A stretch of 64,000 nucleotides of DNA from contig NZ_JBIQWA010000007.1 in the NCBI RefSeq assembly GCF_046591575.1, forward strand, positions 1 to 64,000. Direction: 5' to 3'. Shown here one piece after another: positions 8,457 through 16,780 of this stretch; position 1 is the first letter of the stretch, and each line of letters starts with the position of its first letter. A program made the position numbers and the translations under genes. Under the pieces are notes generated by a model that ran no database searches, was not told where the DNA came from, and worked only from the letters and a program-made list of their open reading frames with translations. Source of the stretch: Marivita sp046591575. Its GTDB lineage: Bacteria; Pseudomonadota; Alphaproteobacteria; Rhodobacterales; Rhodobacteraceae.

Positions 8457-10540
8457 GCTGCCACAGTTCCCACGATTGCCGGTTTTGCATCCAAGCCAAT
8501 TTCTTCAAATGCCAAGACAGGGTTTGAAATGCCTTTTGCTGCCATCAAGCTTTTAAGAAATCTGCGCCGCCTTCCATGGATTACCAAAGCTGGGAAAATG
8601 CCTTTCTGACCGGCGCGGTTCATTTCTTCTGCTACGCTTTTGGACAGTTTCTCGAAGTCTTCGGGGGCCAACGCAACATCGGGAGCACCGCGTTCGTTTT
8701 TGAGTTCACTGGCCTCAAAAACCTTTTCCCAATCAGAGGCTAAATGAACCAATGGAATTGTTCCATCCTCGCGCCGCATTGATGCGACGAGTTGGAACCC
8801 CAGACGCTGGCGAACGTGCTCGCACAAAGATTCTGCGCTATGTCCTTGTCCGCGCGTCTCGGAAAGCGCTTCAAGAATGAGTTGAAAGTTTCGGATTGAG
8901 ACCTGTTCTTCCAGAAGAAGCTTAAGAACCTGTAAAAGCGTGTCGGTCGGGACTTTGTCCGGAATAATTTGCTCGATCATAGTGCGGTTTGCTTCCGCGC
9001 GCGCGGGGTTTGACAGTGATCCCAGCTCATCCAAAAGCCGTTTGAGTGACTTCATGGTCAAAAGACGGCCTAGGTTTCTTTTGATAATTTCCAAAAGATG
9101 GGTTGCCAGCACTTCGCTGGGAGACACTACGGTAAGCCCTCCCATTTGGGCATCGACCCGTTCTTCCTGTTGAATCCAGCGCGCCGGTGCACCATAAACA
9201 GGTTCTTCCACATCCGTGCCACTTGGTAACTCGGTTGTTCCCTCGGGGATCAAGGCCAACAAAAGATCGGGATGAAGAACACCGCGCGCCGTTTCCACAC
9301 CATGTATGCGGACGACATATGTTCCGTCCTTTAGCATGGCATCATCTGTGAGCCGGACTTCCGGCATGATGACGCCAAAGCTTCTGGCAATGTGAGTGCG
9401 CATATTGGTGATACGGGAATCCAGACCATCGGCGGGATCAAGCACCATATCCACGAGGTCCGGCGCGAATTCGACGTGAATGTCATCCAGATCCAACGCG
9501 TCTCCGATCGGGCGTTCTCTGGGCAAAACCGGTGCCTCCTCCTCCTCATCGATGGTCTCAGTTTTGGGTGGATGTCGGCTTACCCAATAGGCCAAACCAC
9601 CAAGAATGAGGCCGCCAATGAGAAAGGGTACGAAGGGCAAGCCCGGCACCAAAGCAAAGAGCACCATCAACACAGCAACGGTTGCTAGTGCGGCGGGATG
9701 GCGGCCCAATTGGGTGGTAATCGCGATATCCGTAGCACCAACCGCGCCGCCCCGCGCCAAAAGCAGAGCGGCCGCGATAGAGATGATGACGGCTGGAATT
9801 TGTGTGACCAGCCCATCGCCGACTGTGAGGATGGCATATGTTTCAAATGCATCCCAAAGGGGCATCCCATGGATCAATGTGCCCATGATCAACCCAACAA
9901 CGATGTTAAGCAGCGTGATCAAAAGCCCCGCAACGGCATCGCCTTTGACAAATTTGGACGCCCCATCCAAAGAACCAAAGAAAGTTGTTTCCTGCAATTC
10001 GATGGCTCGGCGGGCGCGTGCATCCGCGTGTGTGATGGCACCCGCAGCCATATCACTGTCGATCGCAAGTTGCTTGCCGGGCATGCCGTCCAGCGCAAAC
10101 CTGGCTCCGACCTCTGCCATCCGTGCTGCACCTTTTGTGATTACCATAAAGTTGACGATCAAAAGAACGCAGAAGACCACCAATCCCAAAAAGACGCTGC
10201 CGCCCATGACAAAATCGGCGAATCCCTGGATCACGTTGCCGGCGGCATCGGTTCCTGTGTGGCCTTGGCCAATGATCAACTTGGTTGAGCTGATATTCAA
10301 AGATAACCGCAGCATCAGAGATGCAAGCAGAATGGTCGGGAAGGCCGAAAAATCGAGAGGCCGTTCAACAAACAAAGTGACTGTGAAAATCAGAATGGCG
10401 AGCGCAAATGATGTTGCCAGGCCGATATCCAGAATGAACGCTGGCACTGGTAAAATCATCATCACGATGATTGCCATCAACGCCACTGCAAGAACAACAG
10501 TTGGTTGCGCAAATAGGTTTCGCACGTTTAGACCGTTCAT
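8453..10540 (-). CDS. flhA: Flagellar export gate protein FlhA
   Basis: FlhA forms the nonameric export gate ring and docks chaperone-substrate complexes. The 695-residue product, the normal length, has about eight hydrophobic segments in the first 330 residues. It carries the conserved family stretch GVRFALDGMPGKQLAIDSDM (here read as GARFALDGMPGKQ) and the FHIPEP-type loop residues ARARR that follow. The large cytoplasmic part begins after a charged EEEEAPVLPRERPIGDALDL linker. It is translationally coupled at both ends: its start overlaps the sltF-like stop and its stop overlaps the fliR start. The gene is in the higher-GC style of the housekeeping genes, unlike flhB. Confidence 0.96.
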   Translation of the reverse strand: MNGLNVRNLFAQPTVVLAVALMAIIVMMILPVPAFILDIGLATSFALAILIFTVTLFVERPLDFSAFPTILLASLMLRLSLNISSTKLIIGQGHTGTDAAGNVIQGFADFVMGGSVFLGLVVFCVLLIVNFMVITKGAARMAEVGARFALDGMPGKQLAIDSDMAAGAITHADARARRAIELQETTFFGSLDGASKFVKGDAVAGLLITLLNIVVGLIMGTLIHGMPLWDAFETYAILTVGDGLVTQIPAVIISIAAALLLARGGAVGATDIAITTQLGRHPAALATVAVLMVLFALVPGLPFVPFLIGGLILGGLAYWVSRHPPKTETIDEEEEAPVLPRERPIGDALDLDDIHVEFAPDLVDMVLDPADGLDSRITNMRTHIARSFGVIMPEVRLTDDAMLKDGTYVVRIHGVETARGVLHPDLLLALIPEGTTELPSGTDVEEPVYGAPARWIQQEERVDAQMGGLTVVSPSEVLATHLLEIIKRNLGRLLTMKSLKRLLDELGSLSNPARAEANRTMIEQIIPDKVPTDTLLQVLKLLLEEQVSIRNFQLILEALSETRGQGHSAESLCEHVRQRLGFQLVASMRREDGTIPLVHLASDWEKVFEASELKNERGAPDVALAPEDFEKLSKSVAEEMNRAGQKGIFPALVIHGRRRRFLKSLMAAKGISNPVLAFEEIGLDAKPAIVGTVAA

Positions 10541-11196
10541 TTAATCCGACCGATATCTATAAATGGCAATCCGTTTGAACGATCGATAAACAAGGACCCA
10601 GCCCCCCTTACAGCAACGATTCTTGGCTGTGTTACGGCCTCAGAGCGGCGAGTTGGGGGGGGCAAATCCAATTGTTCGACATTTGCTCGGTATTGTCGAA
10701 ACTTGGCCTGATATTTTTTCCCGAATTCCGGAGTGCGGCTGTGATAGGCCCCGGCCGCGTCTTCCCAGCTTCCAAATTCGTCATGAAGTTGAGTCAGGAA
10801 TTCCGCAGCGTATAGAGCATTTTGATAGGGATCGAACATGTCATCAAGGCTGCGAAATTCTTCGGCATGCCAGCGATAGTTGATCTGGAAACACCCAATA
10901 TCGATGTTTTTCTTACCTGCTTTGATTTCTGAAAAAACAAAGGAGCGCGCGTCATCCTCCGAATTGAACCAGGTTCCGTTTCCGGCCTGGTTGACGGCCC
11001 ATGGCCAAGGTTCTGCAGTATCCCCACGCCCCGTTTCAAGCCGTGTGATTGTTAAAAGAACATCAACAGGTACAGTGGAGCGAACAGCCGCTTTTTGGGC
11101 TGCGTCATCGCAAATATTTGCCTGCACGGCAAATGTGCTGGCCATAAAGGCGATGACACCAAGGCAAGCGAAACTTACCGAATCTTGATCTGGCAC
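10537..11196 (-). CDS. Exported lytic transglycosylase, SltF-like flagellar enzyme
   Basis: The 219-residue product has a signal peptide (about residues 1-26, ending VQA) and one SLT lysozyme-like domain. The probable catalytic Glu54 sits in LTITRLETGRGD, followed by the family motifs DIGCFQINYRWH and ALYAAEFLTQLHDEFGSWEDA plus AGAYHSRT. Such enzymes cut peptidoglycan glycan strands. In Rhodobacter sphaeroides a small transglycosylase, SltF, opens the wall for the rod, and the position here in an ATGA overlap with flhA argues for the same job. The start is GTG at 11196 with a GAGGG site. The gene lies 77 bases downstream of ubiB on the same strand. Confidence 0.82.
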   Translation of the reverse strand: MPDQDSVSFACLGVIAFMASTFAVQANICDDAAQKAAVRSTVPVDVLLTITRLETGRGDTAEPWPWAVNQAGNGTWFNSEDDARSFVFSEIKAGKKNIDIGCFQINYRWHAEEFRSLDDMFDPYQNALYAAEFLTQLHDEFGSWEDAAGAYHSRTPEFGKKYQAKFRQYRANVEQLDLPPPTRRSEAVTQPRIVAVRGAGSLFIDRSNGLPFIDIGRIK

Positions 11197-11273
11197 GGGT
11201 ACCCTCGCATTCTGCGGATTGACAGAACACTAAGCGCCAGATGGTTAGGATTTGGTTACGCAAAAAGGCGACG

Positions 11274-12806
11274 TCAGAAAACAGACCCGACAATCAGGAC
11301 GATCACGCCTCCTACAACGGCACCAGAGATCAAGCACAAGGCGGCAAGTCGACCGCTTTTTCGCGGCGGCTCTGGTATGTCCTGAGCCTGAGCAATAAGC
11401 GCCTGTTCAACCAAACCAGGCAGTCTTGGACCAAACCGGGCCAACACCATTGCCGTCTTTCCCAGATCTTTTGCAAATGCGCGTGGGCCAATGCTGGTTT
11501 TAATGTAATCCTCAACAATTGGTCCCGCGACATCCCAGATGTTCATTTTAGGATCAAGCGACCTGGCCACGCCCTCGACAACGACCATTGTTCGCTGCAG
11601 GAGTATCAATTCAGTCCGTGTTTCCATGCCGAAACGTTCTGTGACTTCAAATAGATAGGCAAGCAAGCGACCCATTGAGATGCGTGTCGCATCCATGCCG
11701 AAAATTGGCTCTCCAACGGCCCGCAAGGCACGGGCAAACTCATCCACATCGCGGTCACTTGGAACATACCCAGCTTCGAAATGAACTTCTGCGACACGTT
11801 TGTAATCTCGCCGAATAAAGCCATACAGGATCTCGGCATAGACCCGGCGGGTGTATTCGTCGATATGGCCCATGATGCCAAAATCGAGGGCGATGATATC
11901 GCCGTTTGCTGCAACCTTGAGGTTCCCCTGGTGCATGTCAGCGTGAAAAAAACCGTCGCGTAACGCGTGTTGCAGGAAAAGTTGCAGAACCCGTTGGCTC
12001 AGCTCCGCGCGATTATGGCCCGCCGCATCCAATGCATCATTGTCGCCAAGTGGCAGCCCCTCTGCCCAACTAAGCGTCATGACGCGTCGACCTGAGACGT
12101 CCCATTTCACATCTGGCAGCTGAAACCCCGGATCATTTTCGGTGTTCGCGGCAAATTCCGACGCAGCGGCCGATTCTAGCCTTAAATCCAGCTCTCCCAT
12201 GACGACGCCTTCGAAATGGGTGATGACATCCTTGGGGCGCAAACGCCGCGATGACGGCGACAAAAACTCAATCAAGCCAGCGGCAAAGTAAAAGGCGTCA
12301 ATATCCTTGCGGAAATCTTTTTCGATATTCGGACGCAGCACTTTCACCGCGACCGTTTCGCCGGTTTGTGCCAATTTTGCCTTATGCACCTGCGCGATAG
12401 AGGCCGCAGCGACAGGTTCGCTGAACTCGGAGAAGATCTTGTCAACCGGAATGCCCAGCTCGGATTCGACCATCGCCTTGGCTTCTGCCACGGAAAATGG
12501 CGGCAGCTTGTCTTGCAAGACACGCAACTGCTTTGCCATCGTATCACCGACAACATCGGGCCGGGTGCTAAGGACCTGACCAAACTTGATATAAGCTGGT
12601 CCCAAGGCCGTTAAGGCGCGTGGGGCGGGCGGCACATTGGGGTCACCATTGTATCCCAACCACTTGAACGGCCAACCGAGAAGCCGGGCGGCGACGCGCA
12701 AAGCCTTAGGTGCATCAAACGCGTCCAGGACGACACCCATGGCACCGGTGCGTTCCAGGGTGGCACCTGTGCGGATCAGACGCAAAATATTGTGTGGACC
12801 CCGCAC
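11274..12806 (-). CDS. ubiB: Ubiquinone biosynthesis ABC1/ADCK-type protein UbiB
   Basis: UbiB is an atypical kinase-like membrane-associated protein required for coenzyme Q synthesis. The product shows the family landmarks in order: the KxGQ region (ALGPAYIKFGQVLSTRPDVVG), the alanine-rich loop (AAASIAQVHKAKL), FHADMHQGNL, and ALDFGIMGHID, which holds the DFG metal ligand. Two hydrophobic stretches near the C-terminus would anchor it. The GTG at 12806, one base after the ubiE stop, gives the usual VRGPHNILRLIRTG beginning and 510 residues. A TTG at 12839 inside ubiE would add 11 residues. It follows ubiE as an operon. Confidence 0.92.
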   Translation of the reverse strand: MRGPHNILRLIRTGATLERTGAMGVVLDAFDAPKALRVAARLLGWPFKWLGYNGDPNVPPAPRALTALGPAYIKFGQVLSTRPDVVGDTMAKQLRVLQDKLPPFSVAEAKAMVESELGIPVDKIFSEFSEPVAAASIAQVHKAKLAQTGETVAVKVLRPNIEKDFRKDIDAFYFAAGLIEFLSPSSRRLRPKDVITHFEGVVMGELDLRLESAAASEFAANTENDPGFQLPDVKWDVSGRRVMTLSWAEGLPLGDNDALDAAGHNRAELSQRVLQLFLQHALRDGFFHADMHQGNLKVAANGDIIALDFGIMGHIDEYTRRVYAEILYGFIRRDYKRVAEVHFEAGYVPSDRDVDEFARALRAVGEPIFGMDATRISMGRLLAYLFEVTERFGMETRTELILLQRTMVVVEGVARSLDPKMNIWDVAGPIVEDYIKTSIGPRAFAKDLGKTAMVLARFGPRLPGLVEQALIAQAQDIPEPPRKSGRLAALCLISGAVVGGVIVLIVGSVF

Positions 12807-12807
12807 G

Positions 12808-13560
12808 TCAGAGTTTCCATCCGGAGTGCAGGCAAGCAATCCCCATGCTTAGGTTCCGGTATTTGGCATTTTCGAATCCGGCACTGCGAAGCATGCCTAA
12901 AAACGTATCCTGATCGGGAAAATTTCGAATCGATTCCACAAGGTATTGATAGCTGTCACGATCCTTCGCAATCGCCTGGCCCAGACGTGGAATAATGTTG
13001 AAGGAATATAGATCATACACTTTTTGCATGAGCTCGTTTGGAATCTGGCTGAATTCCAAAACCATAAGCCGGCCTCCGGGACGCAGAACCCGAAATGCTT
13101 CGTTAAGGGCGTCCTGTGGACGGGTCACGTTTCGAATGCCAAACGAGATTGTGTAAACATCAAAAACATTGTCTTCGAACGGGAGGTTCATCGCATCGCC
13201 GACAACCCAATCAAGGCTGTCGCTCATCGCGCCTGCCTCGGCGCGTTTGCGTCCTTCAATCAACATGGATTCCGTAAGGTCCAGAACGGTCGCATGCCCA
13301 CCGCCGGCTCTTTTCAGAAACCGAAAAGAAATGTCGCCCGTGCCGCCGGCCACATCCAGCAGTTTTTGACCACGGCGCGGTGCCAGCCAATCCATCATCG
13401 CATCTTTCCAGATACGATGGATGCCCAGTGACATCGCGTCATTCATCACGTCGTACTTTGATGCGACAGAGCTGAAGACGCCTTGAACGCGCCCCGCCTT
13501 TTCGCTTTCGTTGACTTCTGTAAACCCGAAATGGGTTTTGTTTTCATCCGGTTCCGTCAT
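12808..13560 (-). CDS. ubiE: Demethylmenaquinone/2-polyprenyl benzoquinol methyltransferase UbiE
   Basis: UbiE is the SAM-dependent C-methyltransferase of ubiquinone (and menaquinone) synthesis. The 250-residue product has the family opening HFGFTEVNESEKAGRVQGVF, the SAM-binding motif LLDVAGGTGD, the GDAMNLPFEDN region, and the diagnostic FGIRNVTRPQDALNEAFRVL followed by RPGGRLMVLEFS. The in-frame ORF reaches upstream to 13680, but the ATG at 13560 (MTEPDENKTHFGF) fits homologues. Its ribosome site is weak. It is divergent from the small genes leading into mutM and is followed by ubiB with almost no gap. Confidence 0.94.
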   Translation of the reverse strand: MTEPDENKTHFGFTEVNESEKAGRVQGVFSSVASKYDVMNDAMSLGIHRIWKDAMMDWLAPRRGQKLLDVAGGTGDISFRFLKRAGGGHATVLDLTESMLIEGRKRAEAGAMSDSLDWVVGDAMNLPFEDNVFDVYTISFGIRNVTRPQDALNEAFRVLRPGGRLMVLEFSQIPNELMQKVYDLYSFNIIPRLGQAIAKDRDSYQYLVESIRNFPDQDTFLGMLRSAGFENAKYRNLSMGIACLHSGWKL

Positions 13561-13661
13561 CAGGAAGGTCTGCTTTTGCCCAAGGTTTGTCGCAACTGTC
13601 CTACAGGGATGTAAGTCCAAGAACAAACGGTCAAATCGGCGCAAAGTCAGACAGGTTTCCC

Positions 13662-13871
13662 ATGGCTCCAGAATTGGCATACACGCCTTATGTCATACGG
13701 GGTTTTGTTGCCCTGACGGTCATTTCGATGGTGGTAAAGATCTACCGCGCCCTGCGCCCAGCACCAAGACATCGAACCAGTTTCGGCAAAGTGCGTGGCA
13801 TGTTCGAGATGATCGGCCTGCCGCCGATCATGTCCAATACCGGACTACCCTTGGACTTCGAATTCTTGTGA
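13662..13871 (+). CDS. Small unknown membrane protein, coupled to the next gene
   Basis: No family is recognised. The predicted 69-residue protein starts MAPELAYTPYVIRGFVALTV and has one clear hydrophobic helix (about residues 10-28) followed by a basic stretch KIYRALRPAPRHR, the pattern of a single-pass protein with a cytoplasmic tail. It sits alone between divergent ubiE and mutM, 101 bases from the ubiE start. Its TGA stop overlaps the GTG of the next ORF (GTGA), suggesting coupled translation and supporting that both are real. An alternative is that the two ORFs were once one gene split by a frameshift. Confidence 0.5.
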   Translation: MAPELAYTPYVIRGFVALTVISMVVKIYRALRPAPRHRTSFGKVRGMFEMIGLPPIMSNTGLPLDFEFL

Positions 13872-14272
13872 CCCTGCTCATGGCCCTGTGTGTATATTTT
13901 GTTCACCAACTGCCCTTTGGCGATGGGCTGACGTTGATCGCCGGTATCGCGGCAGGCTTCTATGTCTGGAACATATGGGCTTACCGACTCACTGTGACCC
14001 GCAACCAGATCAATTTTCCGGATTGGCTGAACCGGGACCGCATTTTCGACCTTCCTGATTTTTTGGGCATGACAAAGCGTGAGAATGGGCGTGTGACGCT
14101 GCATTTCAAAGACGGGCATCAAACCAATATTTTGCGCTACCTTGACGGCTGGAGCGACCTACAAGACAAACTGAATTCCAGTCGATACATGTCCGAGATC
14201 CCTGAATGCCCGAACTTCCCGAAGTCGAAACGGTCCGACGCGGACTTGCCCCCGTTATGGAAGGTGCCGTAA
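13868..14272 (+). CDS. Small unknown membrane protein whose 3' end overlaps mutM
   Basis: The ORF begins with GTG at 13868, in a four-base overlap with the previous stop, and encodes 134 residues. One or two closely spaced hydrophobic helices occur within about residues 1-37 (LLMALCVYFV and LTLIAGIAAGFYVWNIWAY). A soluble segment follows with alternating charged and hydrophobic residues (LTVTRNQINFPDWLNRDRIF and VTLHFKDGHQTNILRYLDGW) that looks like a small membrane-anchored beta domain of the bacterial PH type, an impression only. The frame stays open 67 bases into mutM, an unusually long same-strand overlap. The last ~22 codons may therefore be non-functional read-through. Confidence 0.5.
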   Translation: MTLLMALCVYFVHQLPFGDGLTLIAGIAAGFYVWNIWAYRLTVTRNQINFPDWLNRDRIFDLPDFLGMTKRENGRVTLHFKDGHQTNILRYLDGWSDLQDKLNSSRYMSEIPECPNFPKSKRSDADLPPLWKVP

Positions 14273-15057
14273 TCGCGCAAGCTGACGTCAACCGACCCGA
14301 TCTGCGCTGGCCGTTCCCCAAGAATATGGCGAATCGACTGACGGGAAAGCGCGTTCTGGGGTTGCGCAGGCGGTCAAAATACATCCTCGCGGATCTCGAC
14401 AGCGATGAAACGCTGCTCATTCACTTGGGCATGTCAGGTCGTATGCTGGTATCTGGCGATCCTCTTGGACAATTCGTGCACAACCACCCGGCCCCTGAAA
14501 AACATGATCATGTCGTGATCAACATGGACAATGGCGCGCGCATCACGTTCAACGATCCGCGCCGTTTCGGGGCGATGGATATGTTTGCAACCAAAGAGGC
14601 GGACATCCACCCGCTGCTGTCATCGCTTGGGCCCGAACCATTGGGCAATTTGTTCAACGAAGACTATCTCACCAGTGCCCTTGCCAATCGCAATTCCCCG
14701 ATGAAGTCCGCATTGCTGGATCAAAAAATCATCGCAGGTTTGGGCAATATTTATGTCTGCGAAGCGCTCTTTCGATCAAAAATTCATCCAACGCGTCCTG
14801 CAAAAAAAGTGTCAAAGACGCGTATTGCCAGACTTGTTCCCATCATCCGGGATGTCCTGAGCGACGCGATAGCCGCAGGCGGATCATCCTTGAGGGATTT
14901 TCGACAAGCCGATGGAGAGCTTGGATATTTTCAACATAGCTTTGATGTTTACGGGCGTGAAGCCGACCCCTGCCGCACGTCAGGATGCGGCTCTACCATT
15001 CGTCGGATTGTGCAATCGGGGCGGTCCACTTTCTATTGCCCAAGCTGCCAAAGATAG
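14206..15057 (+). CDS. mutM: Formamidopyrimidine-DNA glycosylase MutM (Fpg)
   Basis: MutM removes 8-oxoguanine and other oxidised purines from DNA and nicks the strand. The 283-residue product starts MPELPEVETVRRGL, where Pro2 (the nucleophile after Met removal) and Glu3 are catalytic, so the start at 14206 is fixed. It has the RRRSKYILADL lysine region, the helix-two-turn-helix around LDQKIIAGLGNIYVCEALF, and a C-terminal zinc finger of the C-x(5)-C and C-x2-C form (CRTSGC, then YCPSCQR). All key residues are present. Its first 67 bases overlap the upstream ORF at 13868. Confidence 0.96.
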   Translation: MPELPEVETVRRGLAPVMEGAVIAQADVNRPDLRWPFPKNMANRLTGKRVLGLRRRSKYILADLDSDETLLIHLGMSGRMLVSGDPLGQFVHNHPAPEKHDHVVINMDNGARITFNDPRRFGAMDMFATKEADIHPLLSSLGPEPLGNLFNEDYLTSALANRNSPMKSALLDQKIIAGLGNIYVCEALFRSKIHPTRPAKKVSKTRIARLVPIIRDVLSDAIAAGGSSLRDFRQADGELGYFQHSFDVYGREADPCRTSGCGSTIRRIVQSGRSTFYCPSCQR

Positions 15058-15122
15058 CTTGAACGGTGTCGATCAGATGCGTAAGGCTGCGCATCACAGA
15101 TCACCGAATGGAGCCCTCACTC

Positions 15123-15899
15123 ATGGCTTATGAGACGATCATCGTCGATGTCGAAGATCACGTTGCCACCATCAAACTTAATCGGCCTGACGCGCTCAAT
15201 GCGTTGAACAGGCAGCTTTTGTCTGAATTGGCCAGCGCTCTCGAAGATGCCGATGCGAATGAAAAAGTACGTTGCATTGTGTTGACCGGTTCCACGAAAG
15301 CCTTTGCTGCGGGTGCCGATATCAAAGAAATGTCCGAAAAGAGCTTTGTCGAGATGTTCATGTCCGACTTCTTCGGCTCAGAATCCCAGGCCATTTGCAG
15401 AACACGCAAACCCATCATCGCCGCGGTTTCCGGTTATGCACTGGGAGGCGGATGCGAATTGGCGATGATGTGCGATTTCATCATTGCGTCAGACACTGCC
15501 AAATTCGGCCAACCCGAAATCAATCTGGGCGTGGTTGCGGGCATTGGCGGCACGCAGCGCCTTACCCGATTTGTTGGCAAGTCCAAATCCATGGATATGC
15601 ACCTGACGGGCCGGTTTATGGATGCCGAAGAGGCAGAGCGGTCGGGCTTGGTCAGTCGCGTTGTCCCGGCTAAAAATCTGATGGAAGAGGCGCAAGAGGC
15701 CGCCGCCAAAATTGCAGAAAAATCCATGCTTGCCACATTTGCCGTCAAAGAAGCGGTCAACCGGGCGTATGAAACCACTCTAAGCGAAGGTCTGCTTGTT
15801 GAGCGCCGTTTGTTCCACATGCTGTTCGCGACCGAAGATCAGAAAGAAGGGATGGCGGCGTTCCTTGAAAAGCGCACCGCGCAGTTCCGCGACAGATAG
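15123..15899 (+). CDS. Enoyl-CoA hydratase of the crotonase family
   Basis: The 258-residue product is a short-chain enoyl-CoA hydratase that would add water to trans-2-enoyl-CoA in fatty or phenylacetic acid breakdown. It shows the oxyanion-hole stretch AFAAGADIKEMSE, the second one at GYALGGGCELAMMCD (with the first catalytic Glu), and the second Glu region FGQPEINLGVVAGIGGTQRL. These match typical EchA/FadB1-like enzymes. The ATG at 15123 (MAYETIIVDVED) is chosen over an upstream in-frame start at 15066 because it fits the family start. It lies 65 bases downstream of mutM and may share its transcript. The exact substrate cannot be told. Confidence 0.88.
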   Translation: MAYETIIVDVEDHVATIKLNRPDALNALNRQLLSELASALEDADANEKVRCIVLTGSTKAFAAGADIKEMSEKSFVEMFMSDFFGSESQAICRTRKPIIAAVSGYALGGGCELAMMCDFIIASDTAKFGQPEINLGVVAGIGGTQRLTRFVGKSKSMDMHLTGRFMDAEEAERSGLVSRVVPAKNLMEEAQEAAAKIAEKSMLATFAVKEAVNRAYETTLSEGLLVERRLFHMLFATEDQKEGMAAFLEKRTAQFRDR

Positions 15900-16041
15900 G
15901 GCCTTTTCACACCCCGCATCAGAGTCTATACGCGGCACAGAAATGCGTGTGATGCCCGCTTGGCAAGATTCGTTCCGGGATTGGTTCCGGGCTGGCTTTA
16001 TTGCGCACCCTCATTCGAACCAACGACCAAGGACCGATCAC

Positions 16042-16305
16042 ATGGCAAATTCACCCCAAGCCAAAAAGCGCGCGCGTCAGAACGAAAAGCGCTTTCAAAT
16101 CAACAAAGCACGCCGTTCGCGCATCCGTACATTCCTGCGTAAAGTTGAAGAAGCTATCGCATCCGGTGACAAAGAGGCAGCGACAGTTGCACTGCGTGCA
16201 GCCCAGCCTGAAATCATGCGCGGCGTGACCAAAGGTGTGTTCCACAAGAACACAGCGTCGCGCAAAGTCTCGCGCCTTGCAGCCCGCGTCAAAGCGCTTG
16301 GCTAA
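16042..16305 (+). CDS. rpsT: 30S ribosomal protein S20
   Basis: S20 binds 16S rRNA and helps assemble the small subunit. The 87-residue product reads MANSPQAKKRARQNEKRF onward, the standard S20 start, and is rich in Lys, Arg and Ala. Key family segments such as NKARRSRIRTFLRKVEEAI and a C-terminal KGVFHKNTASRKVSRLAARV are complete. The ATG at 16042 has an AAGGA site about 8 bases upstream. A strong intrinsic terminator follows at 16343-16371, so transcription ends before dnaA. rpsT beside dnaA is the usual Rhodobacteraceae arrangement. Confidence 0.97.
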   Translation: MANSPQAKKRARQNEKRFQINKARRSRIRTFLRKVEEAIASGDKEAATVALRAAQPEIMRGVTKGVFHKNTASRKVSRLAARVKALG

Positions 16306-16342
16306 GAATCGACGGCTTACAAAAGCTGTCCTAAAAATCAAG

Positions 16343-16371
16343 ACGCCGTCCCAGCCGGGGCGGCGTTTTTT
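16343..16371 (+). terminator. Intrinsic terminator of rpsT
   Basis: A perfect ten-pair stem (ACGCCGTCCC pairing with GGGGCGGCGT, one G-T pair) with a four-base loop AGCC is followed directly by a run of T. It starts 37 bases after the rpsT stop, on the plus strand. Confidence 0.9.
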
Positions 16372-16627
16372 GCTGATGCTTGCGCGACTTTGCACCGGTT
16401 TGAGATTCTTTGTCCGTTATTCCTGAGTCAACAAATAAGAACGGTTGCTGGGTCTAAATCCCGACTGCTATCTTCTGCCCAGCGAGTCACATCGCCTGGG
16501 GGGACAGGCTCCGCCGGATCGAAGTAGAACGAAAAAACTGCCTCGAAATCGATCCGGTGATGCAACTTGATTTTTGATCAGTTGCCTTGTCCAAATTGAT
16601 GATATGGTTGTCATGGGCATCCGTTTG

Positions 16628-16665
16628 GGTGGCTCCAACCAGTTGTGTTATGCGTTTGAGCCACC
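16628..16665. repeat. Inverted repeat upstream of dnaA (8-base arms)
   Basis: GGTGGCTC at 16628-16635 is matched perfectly by GAGCCACC at 16658-16665, with 22 bases between. There is no following T run, so it does not look like a terminator. It could be a protein-binding site or an RNA hairpin in the dnaA leader. Confidence 0.55.
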
Positions 16666-16695
16666 TCAGACGCCACACCATCTTTGTCCCAATGA

Positions 16696-16726
16696 CGTGA
16701 CGCGCAAAGACGCAGCGTGCGTCACG
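16696..16726. repeat. Inverted repeat close to the dnaA start (8-base arms)
   Basis: CGTGACGC at 16696-16703 pairs perfectly with GCGTCACG at 16719-16726, leaving a 15-base spacer. It ends 54 bases before the chosen dnaA ATG. If transcription starts upstream, it would form a hairpin in the leader. If it starts downstream, it is a plausible operator. Confidence 0.55.
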
Positions 16727-16780
16727 ATGGGTTAAAAACCAAGCGGTCTAGTACGCGTTGAATTGGGGATGGGAAACACG

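Larger units (their letters stand above)
16372..16780. promoter_or_regulatory. Long intergenic region upstream of dnaA
   Basis: These 409 bases carry no convincing gene and no recognisable TTATCCACA DnaA boxes, so an origin is not supported here. They must hold the dnaA promoter and leader. Two inverted repeats are visible: one at 16628-16665 and a shorter one at 16696-16726, only about 55 bases before the dnaA start. No other structure was seen. Confidence 0.6.

Noticed and set aside
16372..16780. Chromosomal origin (oriC) upstream of dnaA
   Set aside because: No cluster of TTATCCACA-like boxes and no A/T-rich unwinding block was seen. Proximity to dnaA alone is not enough.
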